Origin: Psychrobacter sp. UBA3483
Lineage (GTDB): Bacteria; Pseudomonadota; Gammaproteobacteria; Pseudomonadales; Moraxellaceae
NCBI RefSeq assembly: GCF_002377905.1
Contig: NZ_DFQS01000005.1
Span: 1-64,000, forward strand
DNA length: 64,000 nucleotides
Reading direction: 5' to 3'
Part shown: piece after piece, positions 36,442 through 45,535 of the stretch
Position numbering within the stretch: the stretch's first letter is position 1
Layout of the letters: every line of letters begins with the position of its first letter
Program-made: the position numbers and the translations under genes
The notes under the pieces: model-generated
The model's database searches: none
What the model was told of the DNA's origin: nothing
The model's input: only the letters and a program-made list of their open reading frames with translations

Positions 36442-36642
36442 TCCTCTAAAAATTAATCAAATAATGGGACAGATTGTCATTGTAACAATATATCATTGTA
36501 ATATAAATGCAGACTAAGGTTTGAGATTTATCTCAAGATCTTTTACTCAGTTTTTTAAAAACTGTTTTTTATCACAAAGCCCTATTCTTAATACTGTCTA
36601 TTTTTACACCAATAAAAATAAACAGAAAAGTACAATAGCAAA

Positions 36643-36912
36643 TTAACCGGCTAATAGCTCGTCAAGTTTGCCTTGTTGGTTCATTTGGTTAAGCTCGTCG
36701 AAACCACCGACAAAGGTGTCACCAATAAAAATTTGCGGCACAGTGCGATAGTTATTGGTCTTTTGCATCAAGGCCTGGCGCTCTTCGCGGCTGATGTCGT
36801 GCATGCCGATTTCTTCATAATCAACGCCCTTAGATTGCAATAGTTTTTTAGCGTTTGAGCAGTATGGGCACATTGGAGTGGTATAAACTTGCACAGGTAC
36901 AGTCATGGTCAT
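36643..36912 (-). CDS. grxC: Glutaredoxin 3
   Basis: An 89-residue glutathione-dependent dithiol reductase. The active site is CPYC (C15, C18), and the cis-proline lies in TVPQIFIGD, with GGFDEL at the glutathione site. It is placed between the rhodanese gene and secB; the gap to secB is about 200 bp, so it may have separate transcription. Confidence 0.96.
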   Translation of the reverse strand: MTMTVPVQVYTTPMCPYCSNAKKLLQSKGVDYEEIGMHDISREERQALMQKTNNYRTVPQIFIGDTFVGGFDELNQMNQQGKLDELLAG

Positions 36913-37225
36913 TCCTTATTTATAAATTTATGGGTGAGCAATTTTGTTATAAGTAATATGATAAATAATAAGATAAAAAAATTATAGGGTAGTCATTAAT
37001 ACAAACCGTTATCAATACGTAAATAACCGCTATATTTGCTGCTGCTCCGTATAAAGTGGGGATGACTATGGCAAATTCAAGCAGTTTTGGTTAAAAAGCG
37101 CTGGCGGTAGCATCATTAGCGCATAAAAAAAGACACCTTTTAAAGGTGTCTTTTTAATTAACGCTGCAAGCTTCTAAAACTATATGGCTGTTAATCTTAT
37201 GAAATTTGCAGCTTTATCGGTTGTC
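36913..37225. other. Gap between the rhodanese gene and grxC (313 bp)
   Basis: Holds the rhodanese terminator (37125-37155) and presumably a grxC promoter. No ORF is supported. The terminator suggests grxC is transcribed mainly from its own start. Confidence 0.5.
37125..37155 (-). terminator. Terminator of the rhodanese gene
   Basis: The palindrome AAAAAGACACCTTT / AAAGGTGTCTTTTT has a small loop and A/T tracts on both sides. On the minus strand it lies about 70 bp after the rhodanese stop. Confidence 0.85.
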
Positions 37226-37681
37226 TTACTTATGCAAACTTGGCTTGGCTTTGCCTTTATTTTTAGCTTTAGCATCTTTTATGCCAACCAATGGCATACC
37301 AGCGCCTTGCCAGCCGCCGATACCGCCCTCTAGGCGATAGACATTATCTTTACCAATCATTTGTACCGCAGCGCCTGCCTGAATACCCATATCACAGACG
37401 ATGATAACTGGCTGCTCAATTGCACGAATTTCCTCAATGCGGTCTTTGAGCTCAGTGAAAGGTATGTTGCGGCTGCCTTGGATATAACCGGTTTCAAATT
37501 TCTTTTTGGCGCGAATATCGATGAGCTGCGCATTTTGCGAGTTAACCATCATACCCAAGGTGTTGGGCGATATTTTTCTGCCACTACGTTTGTTTTCAAT
37601 GGCAAAAAACAGCACGGCAAGCACGGCTAATATACCAAATAAAAACGGGTGGTTGCCCACAAATTCCAGCGCACGATCCAA
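37226..37681 (-). CDS. Membrane-anchored rhodanese-like protein (YibN type)
   Basis: A 151-residue protein with one N-terminal membrane helix (about 10-28) and a single rhodanese domain. The domain shows LIDIRAKKKFETGYIQGSRNIP and the active-site loop IVCDMGIQAGA with its Cys. I placed the start at a TTG (37681) because GGAGG (CCTCC at 37688-37692 on the plus strand) lies 6 bp upstream and the product then begins like YibN. An upstream in-frame TTG at 37732 would add 17 residues without a ribosome site. Sulfur-transfer function is inferred. Confidence 0.85.
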   Translation of the reverse strand: MDRALEFVGNHPFLFGILAVLAVLFFAIENKRSGRKISPNTLGMMVNSQNAQLIDIRAKKKFETGYIQGSRNIPFTELKDRIEEIRAIEQPVIIVCDMGIQAGAAVQMIGKDNVYRLEGGIGGWQGAGMPLVGIKDAKAKNKGKAKPSLHK

Positions 37682-37828
37682 ACCATACCTCCAAAAATAT
37701 AAGTGTTCAGTCAAACTGAGAAGACAGCCCAACGATGGTGAACAAGGCGCTATTATACCGATAAGGTCATCTATAGTAAACGGGCGATGACTTGGTCGTT
37801 ACTTTAACAATAACCTTAGACACATCTG

Positions 37829-38932
37829 CTAATAAGGCTTAGTATCCGCCTCTTCGGTTAGCGTCACAAGGTTTTCAACACGGCGCTGCAATACTTCGCC
37901 GTCCGCAACCGCTTGCCATAAGGCGCAGCCTTTACTGTTATGGGTATGGCGACAATCGCGGAACTGGCAATCACCTGCCAGTGGCGCAAGCTCGATAAAG
38001 CCTGAGATGATATCATCAGGGGTCAGATGCCAAATACCGTACTCGCGAATACCGGGGGTGTCGACGATGCCACCTTGGGTTAAGTCGTCGGGGTTAAAGG
38101 GCAGTAAGCGACTGGTGGTAGTGGTATGTTGACCAAGTTTTGAGTTCTCAGAGATAATATTGACGTTTTGTGCTGATTCAGGTAATAAGGCATTAATTAA
38201 GCTGCTTTTACCAACACCAGATTGTCCCGCAAAAATGACCAGTTTCTGATCGATATAGCGCTTTAGCTCATCAAGACCTTTTTGCTCGTCGCTATCAGCG
38301 ATGTTTTCAGGGCACGCAACCGAAGTAAGCACGCTCTCGTAACCAAGCGCCGCGTATTGTGCCAATAATTCACTGGTATCGACGCCATTTTCTTGCGCCA
38401 GTAGATCAGCTTTATTAAGTACCAATAGTGGCTTTACGCCTGCATGATGACAAACGACCAAATAGCGATCAATCAATGTCGGCGCAGCGGCAGGCAACGG
38501 CGCAAATACAATGGCCAAAATATCAACATTGGCGGCGACGGGCTTGAGCTTATGATAACGGTCAGGACGCGAAACGAGCGAGGTGCGGGGCTTGACTGAT
38601 TCGATACGTCCAAAGCCAGTATTAGGGTCGGCGCTCCAGCGTACTTTATCGCCAGCGGCTAGCATAGGCAGATTGGTACGCACATGACAGCGCCAAATAT
38701 CGCCTAACGTTAGTTCCTGCCAAAACGGCTCAGGATCATCAGGCGCAATCTCTGGCTGCACGGGAATTACTGCCGGTAAGCTGGTCACTTGTACTTCTAG
38801 CTGCTTACCATAATGCGCCATGACCACGCCATCCATCAAACTGTCATCGATGCTGTCTTGGCTATCAAGCTGTTGTTTGTCGATGCGACGAATCTGTTGT
38901 TTAGTCAGTTTGCGTTGCCGGATTAATGCCAT
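37829..38932 (-). CDS. rsgA: Ribosome small-subunit-dependent GTPase A
   Basis: A 367-residue circularly permuted GTPase that matures the 30S subunit. It has an N-terminal OB-fold, then G4 NKADL, G1 GQSGVGKSSLIN (about 236) and G3 DTPGIREYG in the permuted order. A C-terminal zinc finger carries C-x-FRDCRHTHNSKGC. Divergent from orn, as in other gamma-proteobacteria. Confidence 0.96.
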   Translation of the reverse strand: MALIRQRKLTKQQIRRIDKQQLDSQDSIDDSLMDGVVMAHYGKQLEVQVTSLPAVIPVQPEIAPDDPEPFWQELTLGDIWRCHVRTNLPMLAAGDKVRWSADPNTGFGRIESVKPRTSLVSRPDRYHKLKPVAANVDILAIVFAPLPAAAPTLIDRYLVVCHHAGVKPLLVLNKADLLAQENGVDTSELLAQYAALGYESVLTSVACPENIADSDEQKGLDELKRYIDQKLVIFAGQSGVGKSSLINALLPESAQNVNIISENSKLGQHTTTTSRLLPFNPDDLTQGGIVDTPGIREYGIWHLTPDDIISGFIELAPLAGDCQFRDCRHTHNSKGCALWQAVADGEVLQRRVENLVTLTEEADTKPY

Positions 38933-39161
38933 GGGTTATGACCTATTAAAAAATATTGCTAAGTGTAGCGTGAAAATTTGCTAACATACAGCCTAAAGCG
39001 CCGCTAGCAGATAGTGGTTTTGTAATATTTTCGTTTTACTAGGCATTATAGCCAACCAAGTACAAAGTATATGATTTTAGCCTGACCATTTAGAGTCAGT
39101 TTAATTGATTAACATTATGGCTCGTAAGCTGTGCCAAACTTTATTGACCATAGGATATTTT

Positions 39162-39749
39162 ATGAGTACCGACGACCATCCCAATAAAATTAAAATCAAA
39201 AGCCAAGGTAAAAAAGGGTTGGTATGGATTGACCTAGAAATGACTGGGCTTGATACCTTAAATGATGAGATTATCGAGATTGCGACCGTGGTGACTGATG
39301 AGGATTTAAACGTCCTTGCCGAAGGACCTGTTTTTGCGATCAAGGTATCCGATCAAGTGTTAAATAAAATGGATGACTGGAATACCAAGCAGCATGGCCA
39401 GTCAGGCTTGGTCGACCGCGTGCGCCGTAGTACGGTGACCTTAGCAGAGGCGGAAGCGGAAACCATTAAGTTTTTGAATAAATGGGTCGATAGTGGCAAG
39501 TCGCCGATGTGTGGTAACTCAATCTGCCAAGATCGCCGCTTTTTGGCACGGCAGATGCCAGAGCTTGAGCGCTTTTTTCATTATCGCAACCTTGATGTGT
39601 CATCGATTAAAGAGCTGTGCTTCCGCTGGCGTCCTGATATTTTAAGAAATTTTGAAAAAGGCGGCAGCCATTTAGCCCTAGATGATATTCGCGACTCTAT
39701 TCGCGAGTTAAAACATTATCGTCAGCATTTCTTTAAATTGATGCCTTAG
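39162..39749 (+). CDS. orn: Oligoribonuclease
   Basis: A 195-residue 3'-5' exoribonuclease degrading oligoribonucleotides. The DEDDh residues are visible: WIDLEMTGLD, CQDRRFLARQMP and SHLALDDIRDS. I chose ATG 39162 because AGGA lies 6 bp upstream; a TTG at 39105 adds 19 unconserved residues. A terminator follows. Confidence 0.96.
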   Translation: MSTDDHPNKIKIKSQGKKGLVWIDLEMTGLDTLNDEIIEIATVVTDEDLNVLAEGPVFAIKVSDQVLNKMDDWNTKQHGQSGLVDRVRRSTVTLAEAEAETIKFLNKWVDSGKSPMCGNSICQDRRFLARQMPELERFFHYRNLDVSSIKELCFRWRPDILRNFEKGGSHLALDDIRDSIRELKHYRQHFFKLMP

Positions 39750-39796
39750 GATTAATCAGCCATGGGTTTGAGTAGATAAGTTAACCGCCAAATATA

Positions 39797-39827
39797 GAAA
39801 GGGTTAGTTCATGGCAACCCTTTTTTA
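39797..39827 (+). terminator. Terminator of orn
   Basis: AAAGGGTT pairs with AACCCTTT around a 9-10 base loop and is followed by TTTT. Confidence 0.8.
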
Positions 39828-39843
39828 TTCAGAATGATATGTT

Positions 39844-40686
39844 TCAAACCAATATCTTAAACTCAACCAACTCAAACTCAGCCGCATTATCGCCTGAATT
39901 GTCATCTGCCGTTACCGCCCCAATCACCGCACTGACTTTTGGCTGGCGTAACTCTTTATCAAGCAAGCGCCAATCGCCAAGTACGTAGCGTTTTTTATCT
40001 ATCGTTGCCTGATGAATGGCCGGGCGATGGGTATGACCATGTAGTAACGCATCGTTATCAGCTACGGCTTGTATTACTGCATTTTCATTGACATCCATGA
40101 TATAAGCGGCTTTGTTGGCATTATTTTGCTGACTTTTTTGCCGTAATTTATCGGCAATCGCTAAGCGCTTGGTAAGCGATTTATTGAGCAAATACCACTG
40201 GGTCAAACGGTTACGCATCATTTTGCGAAAGAACTGATACTTTTTATCATCAGTACATAAGGCATCGCCGTGTTCTAAGCGATAGCTGTGCTGTCCAACG
40301 GTTAAATAATACGGCTCATAAATCAGCTCACCACCGAATAAATTACAAAATGGCTGACCCAACAGAAAATCACGGTTGCCATGCATGACCAATATCTCAC
40401 ACCCAGCTATCCGTAGTTTTTTTAGTTTAACGATAAGCGGCGTAAGCCAATGGCTTTGGCGCGCGTCTTCTGCTAAGGTCAAATAAGCGTCATCACCAAT
40501 CCAAACCTCAAACCAATCGCCTAAGATAAATAAACGTTTAAGCTGAGGCAGGGCAAGGCAATCGTCAAGCAGTACCAAAAAAGCCTGCACTAAGGCAGGC
40601 TCTTCTGGCGATAAATGCAAATCGCTAATCAATACTTGCCGCACCTCATAAGGGCGGGTCGTGATTAAATGATTAAAGCTTTGCAT
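39844..40686 (-). CDS. lpxH: UDP-2,3-diacylglucosamine hydrolase
   Basis: A 280-residue metallophosphoesterase making lipid X in lipid A synthesis. The metal motifs appear in order: ISDLHLSPEEP, GDWFEVWIGDD, MHGNRDFLLG and a final HGHTHRP. It is about 40 residues longer than E. coli LpxH (240) because of C-terminal additions. It is downstream of ppiB on the minus strand, the same order (ppiB-lpxH) as in E. coli. Confidence 0.95.
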   Translation of the reverse strand: MQSFNHLITTRPYEVRQVLISDLHLSPEEPALVQAFLVLLDDCLALPQLKRLFILGDWFEVWIGDDAYLTLAEDARQSHWLTPLIVKLKKLRIAGCEILVMHGNRDFLLGQPFCNLFGGELIYEPYYLTVGQHSYRLEHGDALCTDDKKYQFFRKMMRNRLTQWYLLNKSLTKRLAIADKLRQKSQQNNANKAAYIMDVNENAVIQAVADNDALLHGHTHRPAIHQATIDKKRYVLGDWRLLDKELRQPKVSAVIGAVTADDNSGDNAAEFELVEFKILV

Positions 40687-40764
40687 GTATCTTTATCCTC
40701 ATGAGGTAAGATAAGCCGCTGTCAATAACGAACCGCTTATCTTATACCGTTTCTTAAAAAACGA

Positions 40765-41280
40765 TTATTGAGTAATGATGGTCGCAGAGTTGATGACCAC
40801 GGGCTCTTTTGGCACATCAGCATGCATGCCAAAACGACCGGTTGGTACGCCGCGCATTTTGTCGATGACGTCCATACCGCTGGTGACTTTACCAAATACC
40901 GTGTAACCCCAACCTTGCATGTTTTTGCCAGAGTGGTTTAGGAAGTCGTTGTCTTTTACGTTAATAAAAAACTGGCTGGTTGCTGAATGTGGGTCTTGCG
41001 TACGGGCCATCGCAATCGTACCTTTGTCATTTTTCAAGCCATTGTCCGCTTCGTTTTCAACGGGTGCATTGGTCGCTTTTTCATTCATCTCAGCGTCCAT
41101 ACCGCCGCCTTGAATCATAAAGCCGTCAATGATGCGATGGAAAATCGTCCCGTCATAATGACCAGATTTAACATAGTTTAAAAAGTTTTCGACCGTTTTC
41201 GGCGCTTTTTCTTCATTGAGTTCGATAACGATCGCACCCATATTGGTGTCAAGTTCTACTACTGGTGGCATGTCTACCAT
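40765..41280 (-). CDS. ppiB: Peptidyl-prolyl cis-trans isomerase B (cyclophilin)
   Basis: A 171-residue cytosolic cyclophilin. FHRIIDGFMIQGGG, GTIAMARTQDPHSATSQFFINV and the later GWGYTVFGKV are the catalytic-core stretches. There is no signal peptide, so it is the cytoplasmic type. It is in operon-like order with lpxH, 78 bp apart. Confidence 0.96.
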   Translation of the reverse strand: MVDMPPVVELDTNMGAIVIELNEEKAPKTVENFLNYVKSGHYDGTIFHRIIDGFMIQGGGMDAEMNEKATNAPVENEADNGLKNDKGTIAMARTQDPHSATSQFFINVKDNDFLNHSGKNMQGWGYTVFGKVTSGMDVIDKMRGVPTGRFGMHADVPKEPVVINSATIITQ

Positions 41281-41554
41281 GTGATATTCCTTTTTTGATT
41301 GTAGCGTCTAAAATGACGCCGTTAAGTGGTGGCTAAAAAGTTGCTGACTAAAAGTTATGGCTAGTCTAACGGCTTTTTTGTCGTCTGTCATGTATCAGGC
41401 TGTTAATGCCTTTGCAAAAGCTGATAGAATAACGCAACGTTATCTTTTATCAGCGATTTTTGATTGATTATTTTAAATTTTCTTATTTTGAACCTTTTAT
41501 AAAGCGTAATGACACGTGTTATAGACTGAAACCTTGCGCTAGGAGCAATGAGTA

Positions 41555-43294
41555 ATGAGTGAGCACTCAAGCAACAATGTACAAAAAGACGAACAAAAAA
41601 ACGACTTTATTCGTAATATCATTCGCGATGATGTCAAAGCGCAAAAATACCCGCAAATTGTGACGCGCTTTCCGCCTGAGCCAAACGGCTATTTGCACTT
41701 AGGTCATGTCAAATCTATCTGCTTAAACTTTGGTATCGCCGAAGAGTTTGGCGGCGTTTGTAACTTACGCTTTGATGACACCAACCCAACCGCAGAAAAG
41801 CAAGACTATATTGATAATATTGAAAATGATGTGAAATGGCTTGGCTTTGAGTGGGCGGGCAACGCGCACCATGCGTCAGGCTACTTTGACCAGTTGTACG
41901 CATGGGCCGTGCAATTGATTGAGCAAGGCGATGCTTATGTGGATTTGCAGTCCCCTGAGCAAATTCGCGATAATCGTGGCTCATTTAATGAAGCTGGTAC
42001 GCCGTCGCCGCAGCGTGATGCCAGTGTCGAAGAAAACTTAAAACTCTTTAATGATATGAAAGAAGGCAAGTTTGCCGAAGGCAAAGCCGTGCTGCGCGCC
42101 AAGATTGATATGGCAAGCCCAAACATGAATATGCGCGACCCTGTCATCTACCGCGTCATGCACCAAGCCCATCATCAAACCGGTGATAAGTGGTGTATTT
42201 ATCCGATGTATGATTTTGCTCATCCGCTCTCTGATGCGCTTGAAGGTATCACCCATTCTTTATGTACGCTGGAGTTTGAAGACCATCGTCCCTTTTATGA
42301 TTGGGCGGTTAAAAAAATTGGCTTTGATGTGCCGCCGCACCAGTATGAGTTTAGCCGTTTAAATGTCGATTATACCTTGACCAGTAAACGCAAATTAAAG
42401 CAGTTGGTTGATGAAGGTATTGTTAGCGGTTGGGATGATCCACGGATGCCGACCATCGCTGGCATGCGCCGCCGCGGTTATACGCCTGAAGGTTTACGCG
42501 ATTTTAGTGAGCGTGTCGGCGTGACCAAAGTAGACAGCGTCGTTGATTTTCGTCTATTAGAATTTAGTATTCGTCAGTCATTAGAGACGACGACCGCGCG
42601 CGGTATGGCGGTGCTTAAGCCGTTAAAGGTAACGATTACTAACTTTAGCGATGCGGTTAGCAGTTGGGAGTCGCAAAAAGCCGATAGCGTCAATGCACGC
42701 TGGGATGAAGGCGCACAGACTTTATGGCTCACGCAGCAAAACCATCCAAATGTCTATATGGGCGAGCGTGAGATTCCGTTTACCGAAACCCTTTATATTG
42801 ACCAAGGCGACTATGAGATTGAACCGCCAGCAGGCTATAAGCGTTTATCTCCAGAAAAGAATGAGATTCGCCTGCGCAACACTTATGTGCTGGCAGTGAC
42901 TGAGCATGTGCTAGATGACGCAGGTAACGTGGTTGAGCTAAAAGCAACGATTGATCCAGCAACCTTAGGCAACAACCCTGAGGGCCGTAAGGTTAAGGGC
43001 GTGATTCATTGGGTGTCGGCTAGCCAAGGCGTGCCTGCAATCGTACGCATGTATGAGCAGCTATTTAGCGCTGAAGACCCAAGTAGCGCCGCCGATGTTC
43101 ATCAAGCGCTAAATCCTAACTCATTGACTGAGCTTAGTGCCGTGGTTGAGCCGTCATTAGCAAATGCAGCAGCTGGCACGCGTTTCCAGTTTGAGCGTGA
43201 AGGTTACTTTATTGCGGACAGTAAAGACCACACGAGCGATAAGCCAGTGTTTAATCAAATCGTAAGCTTACGTGACAGCTATAAACCGGCTTAA
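41555..43294 (+). CDS. glnS: Glutaminyl-tRNA synthetase
   Basis: A 579-residue class I synthetase. It has the HIGH motif PPEPNGYLHLGH (about 35-47), the KMSKS-like LTSKRKL (about 275) and anticodon-binding beta barrels at the C-terminus. AGGAG lies 9 bp before the ATG. It is monocistronic with a strong terminator. Confidence 0.97.
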   Translation: MSEHSSNNVQKDEQKNDFIRNIIRDDVKAQKYPQIVTRFPPEPNGYLHLGHVKSICLNFGIAEEFGGVCNLRFDDTNPTAEKQDYIDNIENDVKWLGFEWAGNAHHASGYFDQLYAWAVQLIEQGDAYVDLQSPEQIRDNRGSFNEAGTPSPQRDASVEENLKLFNDMKEGKFAEGKAVLRAKIDMASPNMNMRDPVIYRVMHQAHHQTGDKWCIYPMYDFAHPLSDALEGITHSLCTLEFEDHRPFYDWAVKKIGFDVPPHQYEFSRLNVDYTLTSKRKLKQLVDEGIVSGWDDPRMPTIAGMRRRGYTPEGLRDFSERVGVTKVDSVVDFRLLEFSIRQSLETTTARGMAVLKPLKVTITNFSDAVSSWESQKADSVNARWDEGAQTLWLTQQNHPNVYMGEREIPFTETLYIDQGDYEIEPPAGYKRLSPEKNEIRLRNTYVLAVTEHVLDDAGNVVELKATIDPATLGNNPEGRKVKGVIHWVSASQGVPAIVRMYEQLFSAEDPSSAADVHQALNPNSLTELSAVVEPSLANAAAGTRFQFEREGYFIADSKDHTSDKPVFNQIVSLRDSYKPA

Positions 43295-43358
43295 ATTATA
43301 GATATTGGCTTTACTAATAGTGCTTACAACGCTACTGAACAATAGTAGTTTTCAAAAT

Positions 43359-43394
43359 TGCCCATTTCTAGTACGCTAGAGATGGGCTTTTTTT
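43359..43394 (+). terminator. Terminator of glnS
   Basis: GCCCATTTCTAG pairs with CTAGAGATGGGC around a 4-base loop TACG, followed by seven T. Confidence 0.92.
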
Positions 43395-43716
43395 ATGAGC
43401 ATGGATTATCTTCAGGGCTTCAGACATAGTAATTTGGTTAAGGCTTTAAATGCAAACTTACGCGCTTAGTAATAAATGGCATAAGCGCATTACAATCCAT
43501 CACAAGACATTCATAACCAGTTTGCTAAGATAGAAGAGAATTCTTGCTGACGTACTTTGAGTTATTGTGTAGTATTGACCAAGTACGTTGATAGCTAAGT
43601 ACGTTTATAACTAGGAATATTTATAACTAAGTACGTTTATAACAATAGAGCGCATAGATACCTTTAGGTGTGAACAAATACTAACGCTCATTACTCATAT
43701 AAATAAGGAATAAAGC
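43395..43716. other. Upstream region of the peroxiredoxin gene (about 320 bp)
   Basis: No ORF is supported. Its main feature is the array of four 16-bp tandem repeats at 43581-43644, ending 72 bp before the peroxiredoxin ATG. Confidence 0.55.
43581..43644. repeat. Four tandem 16-bp repeats upstream of the peroxiredoxin gene
   Basis: Head-to-tail units at 43581, 43597, 43613 and 43629 have the consensus AAGTACGTTTATAACT. Units 1 and 4 differ from unit 2 at two and one positions, and unit 3 at four. The position and the roughly 1.5 helical-turn period suggest a regulator-binding array or an expanding microsatellite. No known factor is recognised. Confidence 0.85.
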
Positions 43717-44355
43717 ATGGCAAATTTACGTTTAGGTGATACCGCCCCAAATTTTGACGCGAGCACCACAGAAGGTGATATCAACTTTTATGATTGGGCA
43801 GGCGACAGTTGGGTAGTATTATTTTCGCATCCTGCTGATTATACGCCAGTATGTACCACTGAGCTTGGTCGTACGGCAGCATTAGGCGGCGAGTTTCAAA
43901 AGCGCAATGTGAAAGCAATCGCCCTATCAGTTGATGGTTTAGAAGATCATAAAGGCTGGTCCAAAGATATTGAAGAAACCCAAGGTACCGCTGTTAACTT
44001 CCCTATCATTGCCGATTCAGATCGCAAAGTGGCCGATCTTTATGACATGATTCATCCAAATGCCGACAATACCGCGACGGTCAGAAGCGTGTTTATTATT
44101 GACCCAAATAAAAAAGTACGTTTAACCCTGACTTATCCAGCCAGCTGTGGCCGTAACTTCGATGAGATCGTCCGAGTTATCGATGCGATGCAATTGTCTG
44201 ATGAGTATAATGTTGCAACACCAGTTGATTGGAAAGAAGGCGATGACGTTATCATTCCGCCAAGCGTGAAAAACGAAGATATTCCAGCCAATTATCCAAA
44301 AGGCCATACCGAAATTAAGCCTTATCTACGTACCACGCCTGCGCCTAACAAATAA
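43717..44355 (+). CDS. Peroxiredoxin, Prx6 (1-Cys) subfamily
   Basis: A 212-residue peroxidase that reduces H2O2 and organic peroxides. The peroxidatic motif is HPADYTPVCTTE with C46, and the C-terminal dimerisation domain (PYLRTTP) typical of Prx6 is present. The segment YPASCGRNFDEI holds an extra C144 where the family usually has Thr, possibly a resolving cysteine. It is a single gene with its own terminator, preceded by the 16-bp repeat array. Confidence 0.93.
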   Translation: MANLRLGDTAPNFDASTTEGDINFYDWAGDSWVVLFSHPADYTPVCTTELGRTAALGGEFQKRNVKAIALSVDGLEDHKGWSKDIEETQGTAVNFPIIADSDRKVADLYDMIHPNADNTATVRSVFIIDPNKKVRLTLTYPASCGRNFDEIVRVIDAMQLSDEYNVATPVDWKEGDDVIIPPSVKNEDIPANYPKGHTEIKPYLRTTPAPNK

Positions 44356-44401
44356 GTTAAGCATATTAGGCGGTTGGCCAAGCAGTTATGTTAAGTTAAT
44401 A

Positions 44402-44432
44402 AGCCCTATGACGTCATGTCATGGGGCTTTTA
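44402..44432 (+). terminator. Terminator of the peroxiredoxin gene
   Basis: AGCCCtATGAC pairs with GTCATgGGGCT, followed by TTTTACTTTTT. Confidence 0.8.
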
Positions 44433-44613
44433 CTTTTTCAGATTTTCAGCATTTTATTAAAACAGCATATTGCATAAGGTTTTGCTATGATAATAACAGG
44501 CTGGAGTGTCTAAACATGATATTTATAATTTTATCCATAACCCATAATGCAGTAACCATAATAAAACCAAAGGGCGCTGAGTCGCTTTAAAACCATTTTA
44601 CAAGGAGTTTGCC

Positions 44614-45273
44614 ATGAAAAAACTATACCTTACCCGTACCGCCCCAAATCCACGTAAGGCGCTTATCTTATTGGCGTCAAAAGGTATCGATGTCGATGAT
44701 ATGGATGATCTTGATGTGGTCGATATCGACTTCGCTACCAATGAGCAGATGTCCGAGGAGTTTACCAAAATCAATCCCATGCAGACGGTGCCGGTATTAA
44801 CCTTGGATGATGGTACGGTGCTAAATGACTCGCAGGCGGTATGCGAGTATCTCGACCGCGTCTATGGAGAGCGCTCGGTGATGGGTAATGACGTCGTACA
44901 GCGGGCGCAAGTATGCTCGATGCGCCGTATTGCCGAGTTTGAAGTGCTATATAACTTTATGCTTGCGTTTCAGCATAGCCATCCGTCCAAAGCGCAGCGT
45001 GTCGAGCAAGTACCTGAGTTTGTCGCGCCTTCTATCGCTCGCGCGGTAAAAGCCTTACAGTATTTTGAAAATGCCCTAAACGGTCATGATTATTTGGTCG
45101 GTGATCAGTTAAGTTTTGCCGATATCGTACTGTATTTAGGTTTAGACTTTGGCAAGATTTTAAAAGTCAATCCAAACCAGCAGGGCGAAAATCTAGCGCG
45201 TTTTTATCAAATGATGAATGAGCGCTTTAGTATTAAAAATATGGCCAAAGCCAAACCAGCTTATGAGGAATAA
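44614..45273 (+). CDS. Glutathione S-transferase family protein (SspA-like)
   Basis: A 219-residue protein with an N-terminal thioredoxin-like domain (1-85) showing NPMQTVPVLTLDDGTVLNDSQAVCEYL, and an all-helical C-terminal domain with SFADIVLYLGLDFG. It resembles bacterial GSTs and the stringent starvation protein A group. No catalytic Cys at the usual position; the N-terminus has a TAPNPRKA loop. Substrate unknown. Ribosome site AAGGAG upstream. Confidence 0.82.
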   Translation: MKKLYLTRTAPNPRKALILLASKGIDVDDMDDLDVVDIDFATNEQMSEEFTKINPMQTVPVLTLDDGTVLNDSQAVCEYLDRVYGERSVMGNDVVQRAQVCSMRRIAEFEVLYNFMLAFQHSHPSKAQRVEQVPEFVAPSIARAVKALQYFENALNGHDYLVGDQLSFADIVLYLGLDFGKILKVNPNQQGENLARFYQMMNERFSIKNMAKAKPAYEE

Positions 45274-45313
45274 TAAGCTAAAAGACGGTTTATAAATTGA
45301 GTTTTATATAGCT

Positions 45314-45362
45314 AAAAGCCTTAATGCGCTAACAATCATATTAGCCAGTTAAGGCTTTTTTT
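45314..45362 (+). terminator. Terminator of the GST-family gene
   Basis: AAAAGCCTTAA pairs with TTAAGGCTTTT, with an inner GCTAA/TTAGC stem, followed by a T-run. Confidence 0.85.
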
Positions 45363-45535
45363 ATGGCAAAATCAGAAAAACTATCGAAAACAGTTACTAT
45401 CAATCTATAAAATTAAACACTTCGTAACAATAATAGGCAGTAACGGCGCTATAGTGGTCAAATTATGAACACTTTACAAAAATAGATACAATTACGGTTT
45501 GTACGACAGAAACTTCGTATGCTAAAAAGCGTATT

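Noticed and set aside
43581..43644. CRISPR array
   Set aside because: Units are 16 bp and directly adjacent, with no spacers and no cas genes; a plain tandem repeat.
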